Positions 51,252 through 61,515 of a stretch of 64,000 bases of DNA are shown piece by piece. The DNA is from Cellvibrio sp. OA-2007 (GTDB lineage: Bacteria > Pseudomonadota > Gammaproteobacteria > Pseudomonadales > Cellvibrionaceae). Position 1 is the first letter of the stretch; each line of letters starts with the position of its first letter. The notes below the pieces were generated by a model, which saw only the letters and a program-made list of their open reading frames with translations, was not told where the DNA came from and made no database searches. The position numbers were made by a program, and so were the translations under genes. The stretch is taken from positions 62,001 through 126,000 of the forward strand of contig NZ_BBUL01000093.1 of NCBI RefSeq assembly GCF_000953825.1, written 5' to 3'.

Positions 51252-52357
51252 TTAACATCTTCCACGGTGACTACCGCAGCTTGAGCAATAAGTGCATTGA
51301 GCGCCGTTAATACTTGCTGCGGCATTAATTCACGCAGACATTTGTGATGCACCTTCGGGCATTCACGCTCAAAACACGGCGAGCATTCAATTTTATTACT
51401 GATAATACTCACCTGCTGCGTCAGCGGCGGTGTATGTTCGGGCGAGGTAGAACCGTAAATAACGGCAAGCGGTTTTTGCAGCGCCGCCGCTATATGCATT
51501 AAACCCGAATCATTGCTTAGTACCGCATCGGCACAATCCATTAATTCAATCGCCTCGGCGAGGCTGGTGCCACCGGCAAGGTTGTAACACTGCGCACGCT
51601 CTTCATCCAATAATAAATTGCGGATGGCATCGGCCACCGGATGATCTTTTGCAGATCCCATTAACCACACTTGCCAACCGGCGCGAATTTTTTCGTCGAC
51701 CACTTCAGCAAAATAATGTTCTGGCCAGCGCTTGGCGGGGCCGTACTCGGCACCAGGGCAAAGTATCAACACCGGACGATTAAGCTGCAATGCAAACTTT
51801 GTTAATAATTGTGGCCGCTGGGTTTGATCGATTTTTAATTCAGGGAAAGGAAATTCAATTAGCGGTGCAGCGCTTTTGGGCAAGGCTAATGCGGCGTAAC
51901 GCTGCACCATTAACGGATAACGTTTTTTATCCAGCACACGCACGTCATTTAATAAACCGTAACGCAATTCGCCACGCCAGCCAGTGCGCAATGGGATATT
52001 GGCAAAAAAAGGCACAAACGCCGATTTAAAAGAATTGGGTAAAACAATCGCCTGTTCATAACCCTGCCCGGCGAGGGATTTCCCCAGCGCTCGCCGCTCG
52101 CGAAAAGCAAAAGCACCGTGGCCGAGCGGCATATCAATCACATCATGAATTTCCGGCATGCAGGCGAGTAATTGACGAGTCCAACCCGAGGCGAGCACAT
52201 CGATGCGCACTTGCGGGTTGCGCAACTTGAGTAATTTAAACAAGGTTTGCGCCATCATCATATCGCCAATCCACGCGGGGCCAATCACCAAAATTTTTTG
52301 GATTTGTTTTAGCTCAGCAGGAAAGTCAATGTCAGTCATAGGCGAGAGTTCATTCAA
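51248..52357 (-). CDS. waaF: LPS heptosyltransferase II, WaaF
   Basis: A 369-residue GT9-family protein with ILVIGPAWIGDMMMAQTLF near residues 20-38, GWRGELRYGLLNDVR near 133-147, and the donor/acceptor-side SNDSGLMHIAAALQKPLAVI near 280-299. It adds the second L-glycero-D-manno-heptose to the inner core. It overlaps the following waaG/waaP gene by four bases. A second GT9 gene (waaC), which normally lies next to it in Pseudomonas, is absent here. Confidence 0.92.
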   Translation of the reverse strand: MNELSPMTDIDFPAELKQIQKILVIGPAWIGDMMMAQTLFKLLKLRNPQVRIDVLASGWTRQLLACMPEIHDVIDMPLGHGAFAFRERRALGKSLAGQGYEQAIVLPNSFKSAFVPFFANIPLRTGWRGELRYGLLNDVRVLDKKRYPLMVQRYAALALPKSAAPLIEFPFPELKIDQTQRPQLLTKFALQLNRPVLILCPGAEYGPAKRWPEHYFAEVVDEKIRAGWQVWLMGSAKDHPVADAIRNLLLDEERAQCYNLAGGTSLAEAIELMDCADAVLSNDSGLMHIAAALQKPLAVIYGSTSPEHTPPLTQQVSIISNKIECSPCFERECPKVHHKCLRELMPQQVLTALNALIAQAAVVTVEDVK

Positions 52358-52423
52358 AGTTGAACAATAACAGCAGCAGTATTAACGCAGAACCATTAAC
52401 AAAAAATACATAACACCAAAACG

Positions 52424-52449
52424 ATAACGGAGCCATTCGGCTCCGTTAT
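52424..52449. terminator. Terminator after ilvE
   Basis: 11-bp perfect arms (ATAACGGAGCC/GGCTCCGTTAT) with loop ATTC; on the minus strand CGTTTTGG follows. Located just after the ilvE stop codon. Confidence 0.75.
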
Positions 52450-52457
52450 GGCGTACT

Positions 52458-53387
52458 TTATTTTGCAACCGGCGCCAACCAGTTGGTGTGCTCGGGCAAT
52501 TCGCCGCGCACGGATTTGAAATACAAATCCTGCAACCGGGTAGTGATCGGACCGCGGCGACCTTCGCCAATAATACGGCCATCCAACTCGCGGATCGGCA
52601 ATACTTCTGCCGCAGTACCGGTAAAGAACGCTTCGTCGGCGATGTACACTTCATCGCGCGTGATGCGTTTTTCTTTGATGGTATAACCGCAATCGGCCGC
52701 CAATTGGAAAATGGTGTTGCGGGTGATGCCGTCGAGACAAGACGTCAATTCCGGGGTGTAGATAATGCCATCGCGCACTAGGAAGAAATTCTCGCCGCTG
52801 CCTTCTGCTACATAACCTTCAGCGTCGAGCAACAGCGCTTCTTCACAACCACTGTCCAATGCTTCTTGCAAAGCTAAGAGTGAGTTGATGTAGTGGCCGT
52901 TGGCTTTCGCTTTACACATGGAGATATTCACATGGTGGCGAGTGTAGCTGGAAGTGCGAATGCGGATACCCTGATCCCGCGCTTCCGGCGACATGTACGA
53001 CGGCCAGTGCCAAGCGGCAACCATCACATGTACTTTTAAATTATCGGCGCGCAAGCCCATGCCTTCAGAACCGTAAAATGCCATGGGGCGCAAATAGGCT
53101 TCGGCCAAACCGTTTTCACGCACGACCATTTTGTGCGCTTCGTTCACCACATCTTTAGTGACGGGCATTTTCATGCGCATGATGTGCGCTGAGCGGAACA
53201 GGCGATCAGTGTGTTCTTGCAGACGGAAAATACTAGTGCCCATAGTGTCGCTTTTATAAGCGCGCACGCCTTCAAATACACCCATACCGTAATGCAGTGT
53301 GTGGGTTAAGACGTGAACCTTGGCATCGCGCCAGGGAATGAGTTCACCATCAAGCCATATAACGCCGTCGCGATCGGCAAAAGACAT
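52458..53387 (-). CDS. ilvE: Branched-chain amino acid aminotransferase IlvE
   Basis: A 309-residue fold-type IV PLP aminotransferase. It contains THTLHYGMGVFEGVRAYKS near 26-44, the PLP-lysine region KAKANGHYINSLLALQEAL near 157-175, and EGSGENFFLVRDG near 191-203. It transaminates branched-chain amino acids with 2-oxoglutarate. Neighbour glnE and the waa genes are in the Pseudomonas order. Confidence 0.96.
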   Translation of the reverse strand: MSFADRDGVIWLDGELIPWRDAKVHVLTHTLHYGMGVFEGVRAYKSDTMGTSIFRLQEHTDRLFRSAHIMRMKMPVTKDVVNEAHKMVVRENGLAEAYLRPMAFYGSEGMGLRADNLKVHVMVAAWHWPSYMSPEARDQGIRIRTSSYTRHHVNISMCKAKANGHYINSLLALQEALDSGCEEALLLDAEGYVAEGSGENFFLVRDGIIYTPELTSCLDGITRNTIFQLAADCGYTIKEKRITRDEVYIADEAFFTGTAAEVLPIRELDGRIIGEGRRGPITTRLQDLYFKSVRGELPEHTNWLAPVAK

Positions 53388-53491
53388 AGCAACTCCAAAT
53401 TCTTTGTTAAGATTTCTGTGTAAAAAAGTCTGTTTTCGGGATTGTCAGACACAGCCTCAGCCGTGCTCTGCATTCTATTCGGGGCGATCTA

Positions 53492-56476
53492 TCAGTCGTG
53501 ATCGATTAGCTGCTGCCACAAAGCGGTGACTTGCGCGCGCTCGCTCAGGAAGTGATTGTCGCCTTCTAGTACCGCCTCTTGTCGCTGTAGCGCGAGGCGG
53601 TGCCCGGTGGATCGGTATGCTTTGTAAGCCGCGATCAGGTGGGCCACGGACTGGGCATCGAGTAAGCCTGCCTCTTCCAGTGATCCGAGTATGCGAATGT
53701 TGTCCGTGTACCGGATGATCTCAGGCGCCTTAGCGGCCCAAGCCAAAGCCGCGTATTGAACCATAAATTCAATATCCACGATACCACCGGCATCCTGTTT
53801 CAAATTAAATAACGCGGGGGCTTTGGAGCTGTTTAGCGCATTTGCTTTGGATTTCCCCTCGCTACCCAACTGCTCGCGCATTTTGCGGCGCATGTCGCTC
53901 ACATCGGTACGCAGCTGATCCAAATCCCGCGCCTGCGACAGAATCCGCTGGCGCACTGCATCAAACAGCTCAGCCAAGCGCGCATCACCCGCCACCACTC
54001 GCGCCCGCACCAGCGCCTGGTGCTCCCAAGTCCAGGCTTCATTGGCTTGATATTTTTCAAACGCGGCGAGCGAAGTCACCAGCAGCCCCGAGTTGCCGGA
54101 CGGGCGCAACCGCATATCCACTTCGTAAAGCTTGCCCGAGGGAGTGTAGGTATTGAGCACATGGATAATGCGCTGACCGAGGCGGGTGTAAAAGGTGATG
54201 TTGTCGATGGAGCGTTCGCCGTCGCTACTGAGATTGGCATCGGCGTTGTGGATAAACACCAAATCCAGATCCGAACCATGCCCCAGCTCGATCCCGCCCA
54301 ACTTGCCATAACCGACAATCACAAAATCCGGTGATGTATCCACTGAACCGTCGGCGCGCTTGGGGCGACCATGGCGCTCGACCAAATGCTCCCAACTCAA
54401 TTGCAGCACATGTTCCAGAACCACTTCGGCAATCCAGGTGAGGTAGTCGCTCACTTTCATCAACGGCAGCACACCAGTTACTTCGCTCGCTGCCACCCGC
54501 AAAGCATGGGCCGAGCGAAAGTAGCGCAAGGCTTCCATGTGCCCTTCCAGATCATCCCAATTCAAGCGCAGTACATCGCGGCGCAACTCATCGCGCAGCA
54601 AATCTTTATCGGGCGGGGTATAGAGGCTCTCGGGCGTTAACAACTCATCGAGCAGCGCCGGGTATTGCGTAAGCTGATCGGCGATCCAGGGGCTGGCGGC
54701 GCAAAGGCTGATAAGCTGCTGCACGGCAGTAGGGTTCTCCACCAACAACACCAGATAGGCGCTGCGGCGTGCAATCGCTTCAATCAGCGGCACTATGCGC
54801 GCAAATGTCTCGGCGATGGTCAGGGGCAACTTGCCGCGCTGCGCCTCGTGCACCAAGGCTTGCAGCAAGCGCGGAATAAACGCCTCCAAGCGCGTGCGGC
54901 TACTCGCCTGCATCGACAGAATCGTGCGGCTCTCGCGCAAATCGGCGAGGTTTTTTAACAATGCCGCCGCGCCTTCAATATCAAATGCCTCCAGTGCGTT
55001 TATCGCGTCTTCACCCTGCAAGCTGCCCTCCCATAAACCCAACCAAAAATTCAGTACTTTTTGGTCGATGGAATCTTCTTCCTCCGGTGCGGCAATCACC
55101 GCTTTAAATTCGGCATTCACACACTGGCGATAACGGCTGAGGGTTTCAAAAAAACTATCCCAAGTGTCAAAGCCCATCACCCAAGCCAAACGCAATTGTC
55201 CAACCGGATCAGTCGGCAGGGATTGGGTTTGTTTATCTTGATAACCTTGAATCGCATGCTCGGTATTGCGCAAAAAAATATAGGCTTCAAGCAATGCTGA
55301 ACCCGCGCCCGGCGGCAAATAATTTTCCTGCTCTAGAAACGGCAGCAGCACCGGCACTTTACGTTTGCGCAAACGCGCATCGCGCCCGCCGCGAATTAAT
55401 TGAAATACCTGCACCACAAATTCCACTTCGCGGATGCCACCCTCACCTAATTTCACATCCAGGTTCATGCCCTTGCGCTGCACTTGCCGCGCAATTAAAC
55501 CCTTCATTTCACGCAGGGATTCAATCGCACTGAAATCGATATATTGACGATAAGTAAATGGTTGCAACATTTTGCGCAGTAACTTGCGCGCGGCGATTTG
55601 CCCTTCGCCGCCCGCCATAGCCACAGTGCGCGCTTTAATCATTGCGTAGCGCTCCCACTCGCGCCCCTGGGTTTGGTAATAATCTTCCATGCCCGCAAAA
55701 CTCATCGCCAGCGCACCACTCTGCCCGTGGGGGCGCAAACGCATATCCACACGGAACACAAAACCATCAGCAGTGACTGTATCCAAACTCTTAATCAATT
55801 TTTGCCCGAGCTTGATAAAAAATTCCTGGTTGCTAATCGCGCGGCTGACATGATTGGTTTCACCACTTTCGGGATAGGTAAAAATCAGGTCGATATCCGA
55901 AGAGACATTTAATTCACCCGCGCCCAATTTGCCCATGCCCAACACCATAAACGGCTGCGCTGAATTTGACTCGCGTCCGATGGGTGTGCCGTACATTTTT
56001 TCCAATGCGCGATAGTGAAATTCCGCCGCAAGCAAAATGGATTTATCCGCAAAACGCGACAGCTCCGCAGTAATCACCTGCATATCCGCAATGCGATTCA
56101 AATCGCGCCAGATGATCCGAATCATCGCCATCTGCCGCTGGTGGCGCAGACATTTATCCAATTCCATATCGCTATTACACGCATTCACCGCTGCGGCAAA
56201 TGCATCCAAATGCGCATCGGTTTGCGCATCAAATAATTCGCCAGACTGCATCAACTCAAGCAAATACTGCGGCCGCTGTGCCACCGTCTTAGCGATAAAC
56301 TCACTCGCCACAAATGCGCAGGTCAACTGGCGGGAAAACTCATCCGCCGTCACCGATACCGGTAGCAAATCGCGCGGATGCGCCAAATTTTGATTTTGAA
56401 TGGCAGCCTCAAATTGATCCCAGTAGCGCTGGGCTTGGGCGTGTAACTCGGCAGGAATTGCGGAAAAATTCAACAT
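53492..56476 (-). CDS. glnE: Glutamine synthetase adenylyltransferase GlnE
   Basis: 994 residues from the ATG at 56476 (MLNFSAIPAEL); the upstream extension of the frame is unlikely. Two nucleotidyltransferase domains are visible: GELNVSSDIDLIFTYPESGE near 210-228 (adenylyl-removing half) and GIELGHGSDLDLVFIHNADA near 720-738 (adenylylating half), with a central regulatory region. It adenylylates and deadenylylates glutamine synthetase in response to PII and glutamine. Confidence 0.96.
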   Translation of the reverse strand: MLNFSAIPAELHAQAQRYWDQFEAAIQNQNLAHPRDLLPVSVTADEFSRQLTCAFVASEFIAKTVAQRPQYLLELMQSGELFDAQTDAHLDAFAAAVNACNSDMELDKCLRHQRQMAMIRIIWRDLNRIADMQVITAELSRFADKSILLAAEFHYRALEKMYGTPIGRESNSAQPFMVLGMGKLGAGELNVSSDIDLIFTYPESGETNHVSRAISNQEFFIKLGQKLIKSLDTVTADGFVFRVDMRLRPHGQSGALAMSFAGMEDYYQTQGREWERYAMIKARTVAMAGGEGQIAARKLLRKMLQPFTYRQYIDFSAIESLREMKGLIARQVQRKGMNLDVKLGEGGIREVEFVVQVFQLIRGGRDARLRKRKVPVLLPFLEQENYLPPGAGSALLEAYIFLRNTEHAIQGYQDKQTQSLPTDPVGQLRLAWVMGFDTWDSFFETLSRYRQCVNAEFKAVIAAPEEEDSIDQKVLNFWLGLWEGSLQGEDAINALEAFDIEGAAALLKNLADLRESRTILSMQASSRTRLEAFIPRLLQALVHEAQRGKLPLTIAETFARIVPLIEAIARRSAYLVLLVENPTAVQQLISLCAASPWIADQLTQYPALLDELLTPESLYTPPDKDLLRDELRRDVLRLNWDDLEGHMEALRYFRSAHALRVAASEVTGVLPLMKVSDYLTWIAEVVLEHVLQLSWEHLVERHGRPKRADGSVDTSPDFVIVGYGKLGGIELGHGSDLDLVFIHNADANLSSDGERSIDNITFYTRLGQRIIHVLNTYTPSGKLYEVDMRLRPSGNSGLLVTSLAAFEKYQANEAWTWEHQALVRARVVAGDARLAELFDAVRQRILSQARDLDQLRTDVSDMRRKMREQLGSEGKSKANALNSSKAPALFNLKQDAGGIVDIEFMVQYAALAWAAKAPEIIRYTDNIRILGSLEEAGLLDAQSVAHLIAAYKAYRSTGHRLALQRQEAVLEGDNHFLSERAQVTALWQQLIDHD

Positions 56477-56801
56477 AAACAGAAACTCGTCAACGCGGTA
56501 TCGATAAGGGGGAATACTAACAGCTCTGCAGCCACAACAAACCATACCGGCAATAACCTATTGCACACTTACCGGCAGGCATTAAAGCCCAGAGAAAAGA
56601 GCACAGTTAAGTAAAGTTCAAGACGGGATATTACGCCATCGGTAATGCCAGCCGACATCGAATGTTGACCAGCGCACAGAGTAAATGCCGGCTATGCCGC
56701 AAGCTGAGTCTGTCACCACTGTTATTAAGGTTTTGTTAAGTTGAGGCCTGACTACACTGGCTCATCCCCCGAATTCAGGGGCAAAACAGCAGGAGATTCA
56801 C
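56477..56801. other. Divergent promoter region between glnE and the glycine-zipper gene
   Basis: 325 bases. The right end holds a plausible promoter stretch before a ribosome site AGGAG at 56790-56795 area. No gene, hairpin or repeat is convincing. Confidence 0.5.
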
Positions 56802-57338
56802 ATGAACAGATCAATGGTTATAGGCATAATTTTAGGCGCAGGCATTGCCACTGCTGGCGGCGCAATCGGCAGCTACCAATTAATGAAAGATTCAAATTAC
56901 GCAGAAGTGATCAGCAGCACCCCCATCACCAAACAAACCAAAATTCCGCACCAAGAATGCCGCGACGAAACCGTTGTGCGCCAAAAACCCGTGCAAGACC
57001 AAAATCGTATTGCCGGTAAAGTGATTGGCGCCGTTGTCGGTGGCGCCCTGGGCAATCAAGTCGGCGGCGGCAACGGCAAAAAAGTCGCAACTGTCGCGGG
57101 CGCAGTTGCCGGTGGTTATGCCGGTGACAAAGTGCAAGCCAACATGCAAAAAGGTGACACCTACACCACGGTTGAGCAACGCTGCAAAACAGTTTACGAA
57201 ACCCGCGAAGATATTACCGGCTACAACGTGACCTATCGTTTCGATGAAAAAGAATCCACCGTAAAAATGTCGTACGACCCAGGCTCACGCATCCCAGTAC
57301 AAGATGGCCAATTAGTTCTTACGCAAAAGTCGGATTAA
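56802..57338 (+). CDS. Glycine-zipper 2TM-domain envelope protein
   Basis: A 178-residue protein with a hydrophobic N-terminal segment (about 5-24) that may be an anchor or uncleaved signal, and a glycine-zipper region (VIGAVVGGALGNQVGGGNGK and the following AGAVAGGYAGDKV, about 72-112). The C-terminal domain has conserved Cys (CKTVYET) and strands (YNVTYRFDEKE). This is the layout of SlyB/RcnB-like outer-membrane-linked proteins (Rick_17kDa_Anti-like). Role in envelope stability is inferred from the family. Confidence 0.8.
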   Translation: MNRSMVIGIILGAGIATAGGAIGSYQLMKDSNYAEVISSTPITKQTKIPHQECRDETVVRQKPVQDQNRIAGKVIGAVVGGALGNQVGGGNGKKVATVAGAVAGGYAGDKVQANMQKGDTYTTVEQRCKTVYETREDITGYNVTYRFDEKESTVKMSYDPGSRIPVQDGQLVLTQKSD

Positions 57339-57359
57339 ACTCGATTAGGTTTTTATCGC

Positions 57360-57389
57360 AACGCACCCTCTGCTTGGGGTGCGTTTTTT
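57360..57389 (+). terminator. Rho-independent terminator after the glycine-zipper gene
   Basis: 9-bp perfect arms (AACGCACCC/GGGTGCGTT) followed by a T tract. Confidence 0.85.
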
Positions 57390-57392
57390 AGA

Positions 57393-57470
57393 TTAATTTA
57401 ACGCTAATACGCAATAACCAACAGCAAAAAACAACAATGCAATAACGATCAATATTCCTTTTGCTTTCAC
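57393..57470 (-). CDS. Possible tiny membrane protein downstream of xerC
   Basis: A 25-codon frame with a GTG start at 57470, one base after the xerC stop, encoding MKAKGILIVIALLFFAVGYC followed by five residues: a single hydrophobic helix with a basic start. The ribosome site is weak. It may be a real small membrane protein coupled to xerC, or chance. Low confidence. Confidence 0.3.
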   Translation of the reverse strand: MKAKGILIVIALLFFAVGYCVLALN

Positions 57471-57471
57471 G

Positions 57472-58416
57472 TTACATCTCATCATCCACATCTTTCTTCC
57501 TTCCCGCGCGTGGATGCGCCTGATCATAAACCTTCGCAAGATGTTGAAAATCGAGATGGGTGTAAACCTGAGTGGTGGAGATGTTGGCGTGGCCGAGGAG
57601 TTCTTGGACCAAGCGTAAATCGCCGCTGGATTCAAGCATGTGGCTGGCGAAGGAGTGGCGGAGCATGTGGGGATGGACGGGGTTGTCCATGCCTTGTTTG
57701 ATGCTGAGTTGTTGCATGCGCATTTGCACGGCGCGATGGCTGATGCGTTGGCCGCGCTGGGTGGTGAAGAGTGCTTGCTCATCATTTTGCGTGTAGAGCG
57801 TGCGCGCTTCCAACCAATCTTTGAGTGCGCTAATGGCGTGAGAGCCGATGGGCAGCGTGCGGGTTTTGCGGCCTTTACCGGTGACGGTGAGCATGGCATC
57901 GCTCCAGTCGATATCGACCAAATTTAAACTTACCGCTTCGGCCAAGCGTAAACCCGATGAATAAATTAATTCCACCAAGGCGCGGTCGCGTTTATTAATA
58001 AAATCATCGCCTTCCACTTGCACAAATTGCGCGGCTTGGTCGGCATCCAAGACCTTGGGCAATGCTTTGGGGGATTTAGGTGCGGTGATGCCGTCGGCAA
58101 TATTATTTTTAAGCCAGCCACGACGAATACAAAATTGAAAGAAACTGCGCAGTGATGACAGCCAGCGCTGCAAACTTTTCCCGCCTAACCCTTCGCGATG
58201 CAATTGTGCAACAGCCATGCGAATGTGATTCACACCGAGCATATGCAATTCTTTAACGGATTTTTCAGCGCAAAAGTGCTGGAATTTTTCCAAATCCCGC
58301 GCGTAGCTGGTTTGGGTATGGAGGGATAACTGCCGCTCGCTGCGAATATAAAGATAAAACGCCGCAAGTTGTTCAGCGAAGGGCAAGGGAATAGCCGGTG
58401 GAGAAAGGTCGGTCAT
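57472..58416 (-). CDS. xerC: Tyrosine recombinase XerC
   Basis: A 314-residue protein. The N-terminal SAM-like domain (about 15-110) is followed by the catalytic domain with LIYSSGLRLAEAVSLNLVDID (first Arg), HPHMLRHSFASHMLE (His-x-x-Arg) and LGHANISTTQVYTHLDF (Tyr). It resolves chromosome dimers at dif with XerD. The order xerC-DUF484-dapF-lysA-lptM is the usual one in Pseudomonas and E. coli relatives, which separates it from the prophage integrase. Confidence 0.96.
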   Translation of the reverse strand: MTDLSPPAIPLPFAEQLAAFYLYIRSERQLSLHTQTSYARDLEKFQHFCAEKSVKELHMLGVNHIRMAVAQLHREGLGGKSLQRWLSSLRSFFQFCIRRGWLKNNIADGITAPKSPKALPKVLDADQAAQFVQVEGDDFINKRDRALVELIYSSGLRLAEAVSLNLVDIDWSDAMLTVTGKGRKTRTLPIGSHAISALKDWLEARTLYTQNDEQALFTTQRGQRISHRAVQMRMQQLSIKQGMDNPVHPHMLRHSFASHMLESSGDLRLVQELLGHANISTTQVYTHLDFQHLAKVYDQAHPRAGRKKDVDDEM

Positions 58417-58452
58417 AAATCTCCGCTAAGCGCGCCCAGAAAGTATCAAGGG

Positions 58453-59145
58453 TTAACGCGGCAAATATTTCGGCAATAAACGGTTAAGCACTTCAGCAAT
58501 ATAACTCAAAAACAAAGTGCCCATGCTGGAGCGATAATAATGCGGGTCGCGATTGCCCACACTGAGCAGACCAAACACGCTGCCGTGGATTAGCGGCACA
58601 GTTGCAACTGAGCCGATCTCGCTCGCGTGCTCGCCAAAAATAAACTTCATTTCTTTGGCGCCCAGCGTGCCACACACCGCGCGGCTGTTTTTCAACAGCG
58701 TGCCCACCTGTTCGCGCGCTTCACTGATAGACACAATGCGCGCCTGACTGCTGGGGATTTTGTCGGCATTGCCAATCAGAATCAGGCTGGTGTAATGAAT
58801 ATTAAAATCCTTATCGAAACTATAGTAGAGCGCATCAATAATATCGCCCATATCCTGCCCTTCAATCAGGCTCAGTACCAAGCGTTTACTTTTGTCGAAT
58901 AATTTATCGTTGTCGCGCGCATTGTCGAGCAATTTGCTCAGGCGATTGCGCATGTCGATATTGCGCTCGCGCAGAATCGACACCTGCCGCTCTACCAGCG
59001 ACACCGCCGAACCCGATTCATGGGGCAAACTAATTTCGGCGAGAAGATCCTGGTGCTGTTCAAAAAAATCCGGATGCTCGCGCAAGTAGGCTTCGATTTG
59101 TTCCGGTTCCAATGGATCTGCAAGCGTGGGGATTTTTTCGTTCAT
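58453..59145 (-). CDS. DUF484 family protein
   Basis: A 230-residue protein with a GAF-like fold: an N-terminal coiled region (YLREHPDFFEQHQDLLAEI, VERQVSILRERNIDMR) followed by the domain with VATVPLIHGSVFGLLSVGN and FLSYIAEVLNRLL at the end. DUF484 genes lie between dapF and xerC throughout gamma-proteobacteria. The role is unknown; a sensory GAF role is possible. Four-base spacing to dapF. Confidence 0.9.
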   Translation of the reverse strand: MNEKIPTLADPLEPEQIEAYLREHPDFFEQHQDLLAEISLPHESGSAVSLVERQVSILRERNIDMRNRLSKLLDNARDNDKLFDKSKRLVLSLIEGQDMGDIIDALYYSFDKDFNIHYTSLILIGNADKIPSSQARIVSISEAREQVGTLLKNSRAVCGTLGAKEMKFIFGEHASEIGSVATVPLIHGSVFGLLSVGNRDPHYYRSSMGTLFLSYIAEVLNRLLPKYLPR

Positions 59146-59149
59146 AAGC

Positions 59150-59980
59150 TTATATTTTTATTTGTCCATGAAAGACGGTAACCGCAGGCCCCGTCATGAT
59201 CACCGGCTGACCTTCACCCGGCCACTCTATGTGCAAACTGCCACCGGGCAGATTTACTTTCACTGTTGCGTCGAGCAAACCGCGCAAACGGCCAGCAACC
59301 ACAGCGCCACACGCACCGGTACCGCAGGCGAGAGTTTCGCCTACACCGCGCTCAAATACACGCAAATTAATTTCATTGCGCGACACAATCTGCATAAAAC
59401 CGGCATTCACGCGCGCGGGAAAACGCGGGTGATTTTCAATTAAAGGGCCGAGCTCGGCAACTGGAGCTGTTTTCACATCATCCACCACCAGTACACCGTG
59501 GGGATTGCCCATGGACACAGCAGAAATTTGGTAGCTCTTACCTGCCACCTCAAATGGATAAGTCACTGCTTGTGCATCGGCGACAAACGGAACCTGTGCC
59601 GGTTGCAAACGCGGCGCCCCCATATCGACACTGACTTGTTCATCTTGCTGCACACGCAACTCGATCAAGCCGCCCGCGGTTTGCACTTTGATAATATTTT
59701 TGCCGGTGAGTTTACGCTCGCGCACAAATACCGCAAAACAACGCGCGCCATTGCCGCAGTTTTCTACTTCACTGCCATCGCAATTAAAAATGCGATAGCG
59801 GAAATCCACATCGGGCGTATCGGGTGTTTCGACCAATAAAATTTGGTCGCAGCCCACACCAAAATTGCGGTCGGCAATGTAGCGGATTTTTTCCGGCGTT
59901 AAACGCACACTTTGGCTGACTCCGTCGATAACCACGAAGTCATTACCTAAACCGTGCATTTTGCTAAAACGTAAACGCAT
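59150..59980 (-). CDS. dapF: Diaminopimelate epimerase DapF
   Basis: 276 residues from the ATG at 59980 (AGGAAAAAAC just before it; the ATG eight codons earlier is less likely). [20 protein letters not shown] starts the protein, [18 protein letters not shown] near 64-81 carries one catalytic Cys and [17 protein letters not shown] near 211-227 the other. It converts LL- to meso-diaminopimelate for lysine and peptidoglycan synthesis. It is followed by DUF484 and preceded by lysA. Confidence 0.96.
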   Translation of the reverse strand: MRLRFSKMHGLGNDFVVIDGVSQSVRLTPEKIRYIADRNFGVGCDQILLVETPDTPDVDFRYRIFNCDGSEVENCGNGARCFAVFVRERKLTGKNIIKVQTAGGLIELRVQQDEQVSVDMGAPRLQPAQVPFVADAQAVTYPFEVAGKSYQISAVSMGNPHGVLVVDDVKTAPVAELGPLIENHPRFPARVNAGFMQIVSRNEINLRVFERGVGETLACGTGACGAVVAGRLRGLLDATVKVNLPGGSLHIEWPGEGQPVIMTGPAVTVFHGQIKI

Positions 59981-60005
59981 GTTTTTTCCTAGTGCCTCTC
60001 GCAAC

Positions 60006-61253
60006 TTATTCCGGCAACAACATTTCGCCGCGAATCATATCTTCAAAGGTTTCGCGCGCCCGCGCCAAATGCATTTGATCGCCATCGATCACCACTTCTG
60101 CAGCGCGGCCGCGAGTGTTGTAGTTGGAACTCATGCTAAAACCATAGGCGCCAGTGGACATTACCGCCAGTAAATCGCCCGGTTCAATGGCCAGATCGCG
60201 GTCTTTACCAAGAAAATCGCCGGTCTCGCAAATCGGGCCGACCAGATCCCATTTTTTAGCTTCACCTGCACGGGGTTTTACCGCGCGAATGTTTTGCCAG
60301 GCTTGGTATAGCGATGGGCGAATATTGTCATTCATCGCGGCATCAATCACGGCGAAATTTTTGTGCTCGGTCGGTTTCAAAAACATCACTTTGGTGAGCA
60401 ACACACCCGAGTTTGCCGAAATGGAGCGGCCAGGTTCAAACATTAACGCTAATTTACGCTCGCCCAATTTGGTTTTGATAGCGGCCATGTAATCGGCCAC
60501 CGGCGGCGGCGTTTCATCGCGATAAGTCACACCCAAACCGCCACCCAAATCGAGATGGGAAATATGAATGCCGCTGCTGGCCAATTCATCAACCAACAAT
60601 AACAAACGGTCCAGCGCATCCAAAAATGGCGTGAGCTGGGTAAGCTGTGAGCCGATGTGGCAATCCAGACCTTTAATTGCAAGGCTCGGCAATTGTGCTG
60701 CACGTGCGTAGACCGCCGGTGCGCGCTCAATGGCGATGCCGAATTTATTTTCTTTTAATCCGGTAGAAATATAGGGGTGAGTATTAGCGTCCACATCCGG
60801 ATTTACCCGCAGCGATACGTTCGCCACCTTGCCTTTTTCGGCGGCGATCTGCGCGAGCAACTCCAGTTCCGCTTCTGATTCAACGTTAAAACAGAAAATA
60901 CCTACGTCCAAGGCGCGCGCAATTTCATCGGCGCTTTTACCCACACCGGAAAATACAATGCGCGATGGCTGACCACCGGCGAGCAATACCCGCTCTAATT
61001 CACCACCAGAGACAATATCGAAACCGGCGCCGAGTTTGGCGAGCATATTTAATACAGCGAGATTGGAATTCGCTTTGATCGCATAACAAATCATACCTGG
61101 GTGTGCACCCAGCGCCTGCGCGTAGGATAAATACTGCTGGGTAAAGGCCGCGCGGCTATACACATAACAGGGAGTGCCAAAGCGCTCGGCGACGGCGCTC
61201 AGTGGAGTATCTTCAGCGTAGAGTTCGCCATTGCGTTCGGTGAAATGTTGCAT
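60006..61253 (-). CDS. lysA: Diaminopimelate decarboxylase LysA
   Basis: A 415-residue fold-type III PLP enzyme. The PLP lysine is in [14 protein letters not shown] near 55-68, and LDLGGGLGV (near 226-234), the substrate and dimer residues in FEPGRSI and [14 protein letters not shown] near 335-348 are present. It decarboxylates meso-diaminopimelate to lysine. The order lptM-lysA-dapF is standard. Confidence 0.96.
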   Translation of the reverse strand: MQHFTERNGELYAEDTPLSAVAERFGTPCYVYSRAAFTQQYLSYAQALGAHPGMICYAIKANSNLAVLNMLAKLGAGFDIVSGGELERVLLAGGQPSRIVFSGVGKSADEIARALDVGIFCFNVESEAELELLAQIAAEKGKVANVSLRVNPDVDANTHPYISTGLKENKFGIAIERAPAVYARAAQLPSLAIKGLDCHIGSQLTQLTPFLDALDRLLLLVDELASSGIHISHLDLGGGLGVTYRDETPPPVADYMAAIKTKLGERKLALMFEPGRSISANSGVLLTKVMFLKPTEHKNFAVIDAAMNDNIRPSLYQAWQNIRAVKPRAGEAKKWDLVGPICETGDFLGKDRDLAIEPGDLLAVMSTGAYGFSMSSNYNTRGRAAEVVIDGDQMHLARARETFEDMIRGEMLLPE

Positions 61254-61295
61254 AAGAAATCTCGATCAAAAAGCGGTAGGGCGGATTAATAGGAA

Positions 61296-61439
61296 TTAGT
61301 CAGCAGGATTCGTCGGCTCAGGTTGCGGAGCAGGCGCTTCTGGCTGAGGTTTATTGGGCTGGGGCAAATAGAGCGGGCCTTTCTGACCACAGGCACCAAG
61401 GCTTAGGCAGAGCAACACCAATACAACTGCAATTTTCAT
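61296..61439 (-). CDS. lptM: LPS translocon-maturation lipoprotein LptM (YifL-like)
   Basis: A 47-residue lipoprotein with a signal peptide and lipobox LGAC (Cys17): MKIAVVLVLLCLSLGACGQK, then GPLYLPQP and a Pro/Glu-rich tail. The conserved C-G-x-K-G-P-L-Y-L-P motif identifies LptM, which helps LptD maturation. It lies directly before lysA with 42 bases between, as in E. coli. It is easily missed because of its short length. Confidence 0.93.
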   Translation of the reverse strand: MKIAVVLVLLCLSLGACGQKGPLYLPQPNKPQPEAPAPQPEPTNPAD

Positions 61440-61515
61440 AACCAGAGTCCGATGACACCCTGTAAGCGTACAGGGTCAGGATAAAAGACGGGGAAGTATA
61501 ACCCTGCAAATAGCC

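Noticed and set aside
57472-58416. xerC as a second phage integrase
   Set aside because: Its place in the lptM-lysA-dapF-DUF484-xerC series and full XerC features identify the host recombinase.
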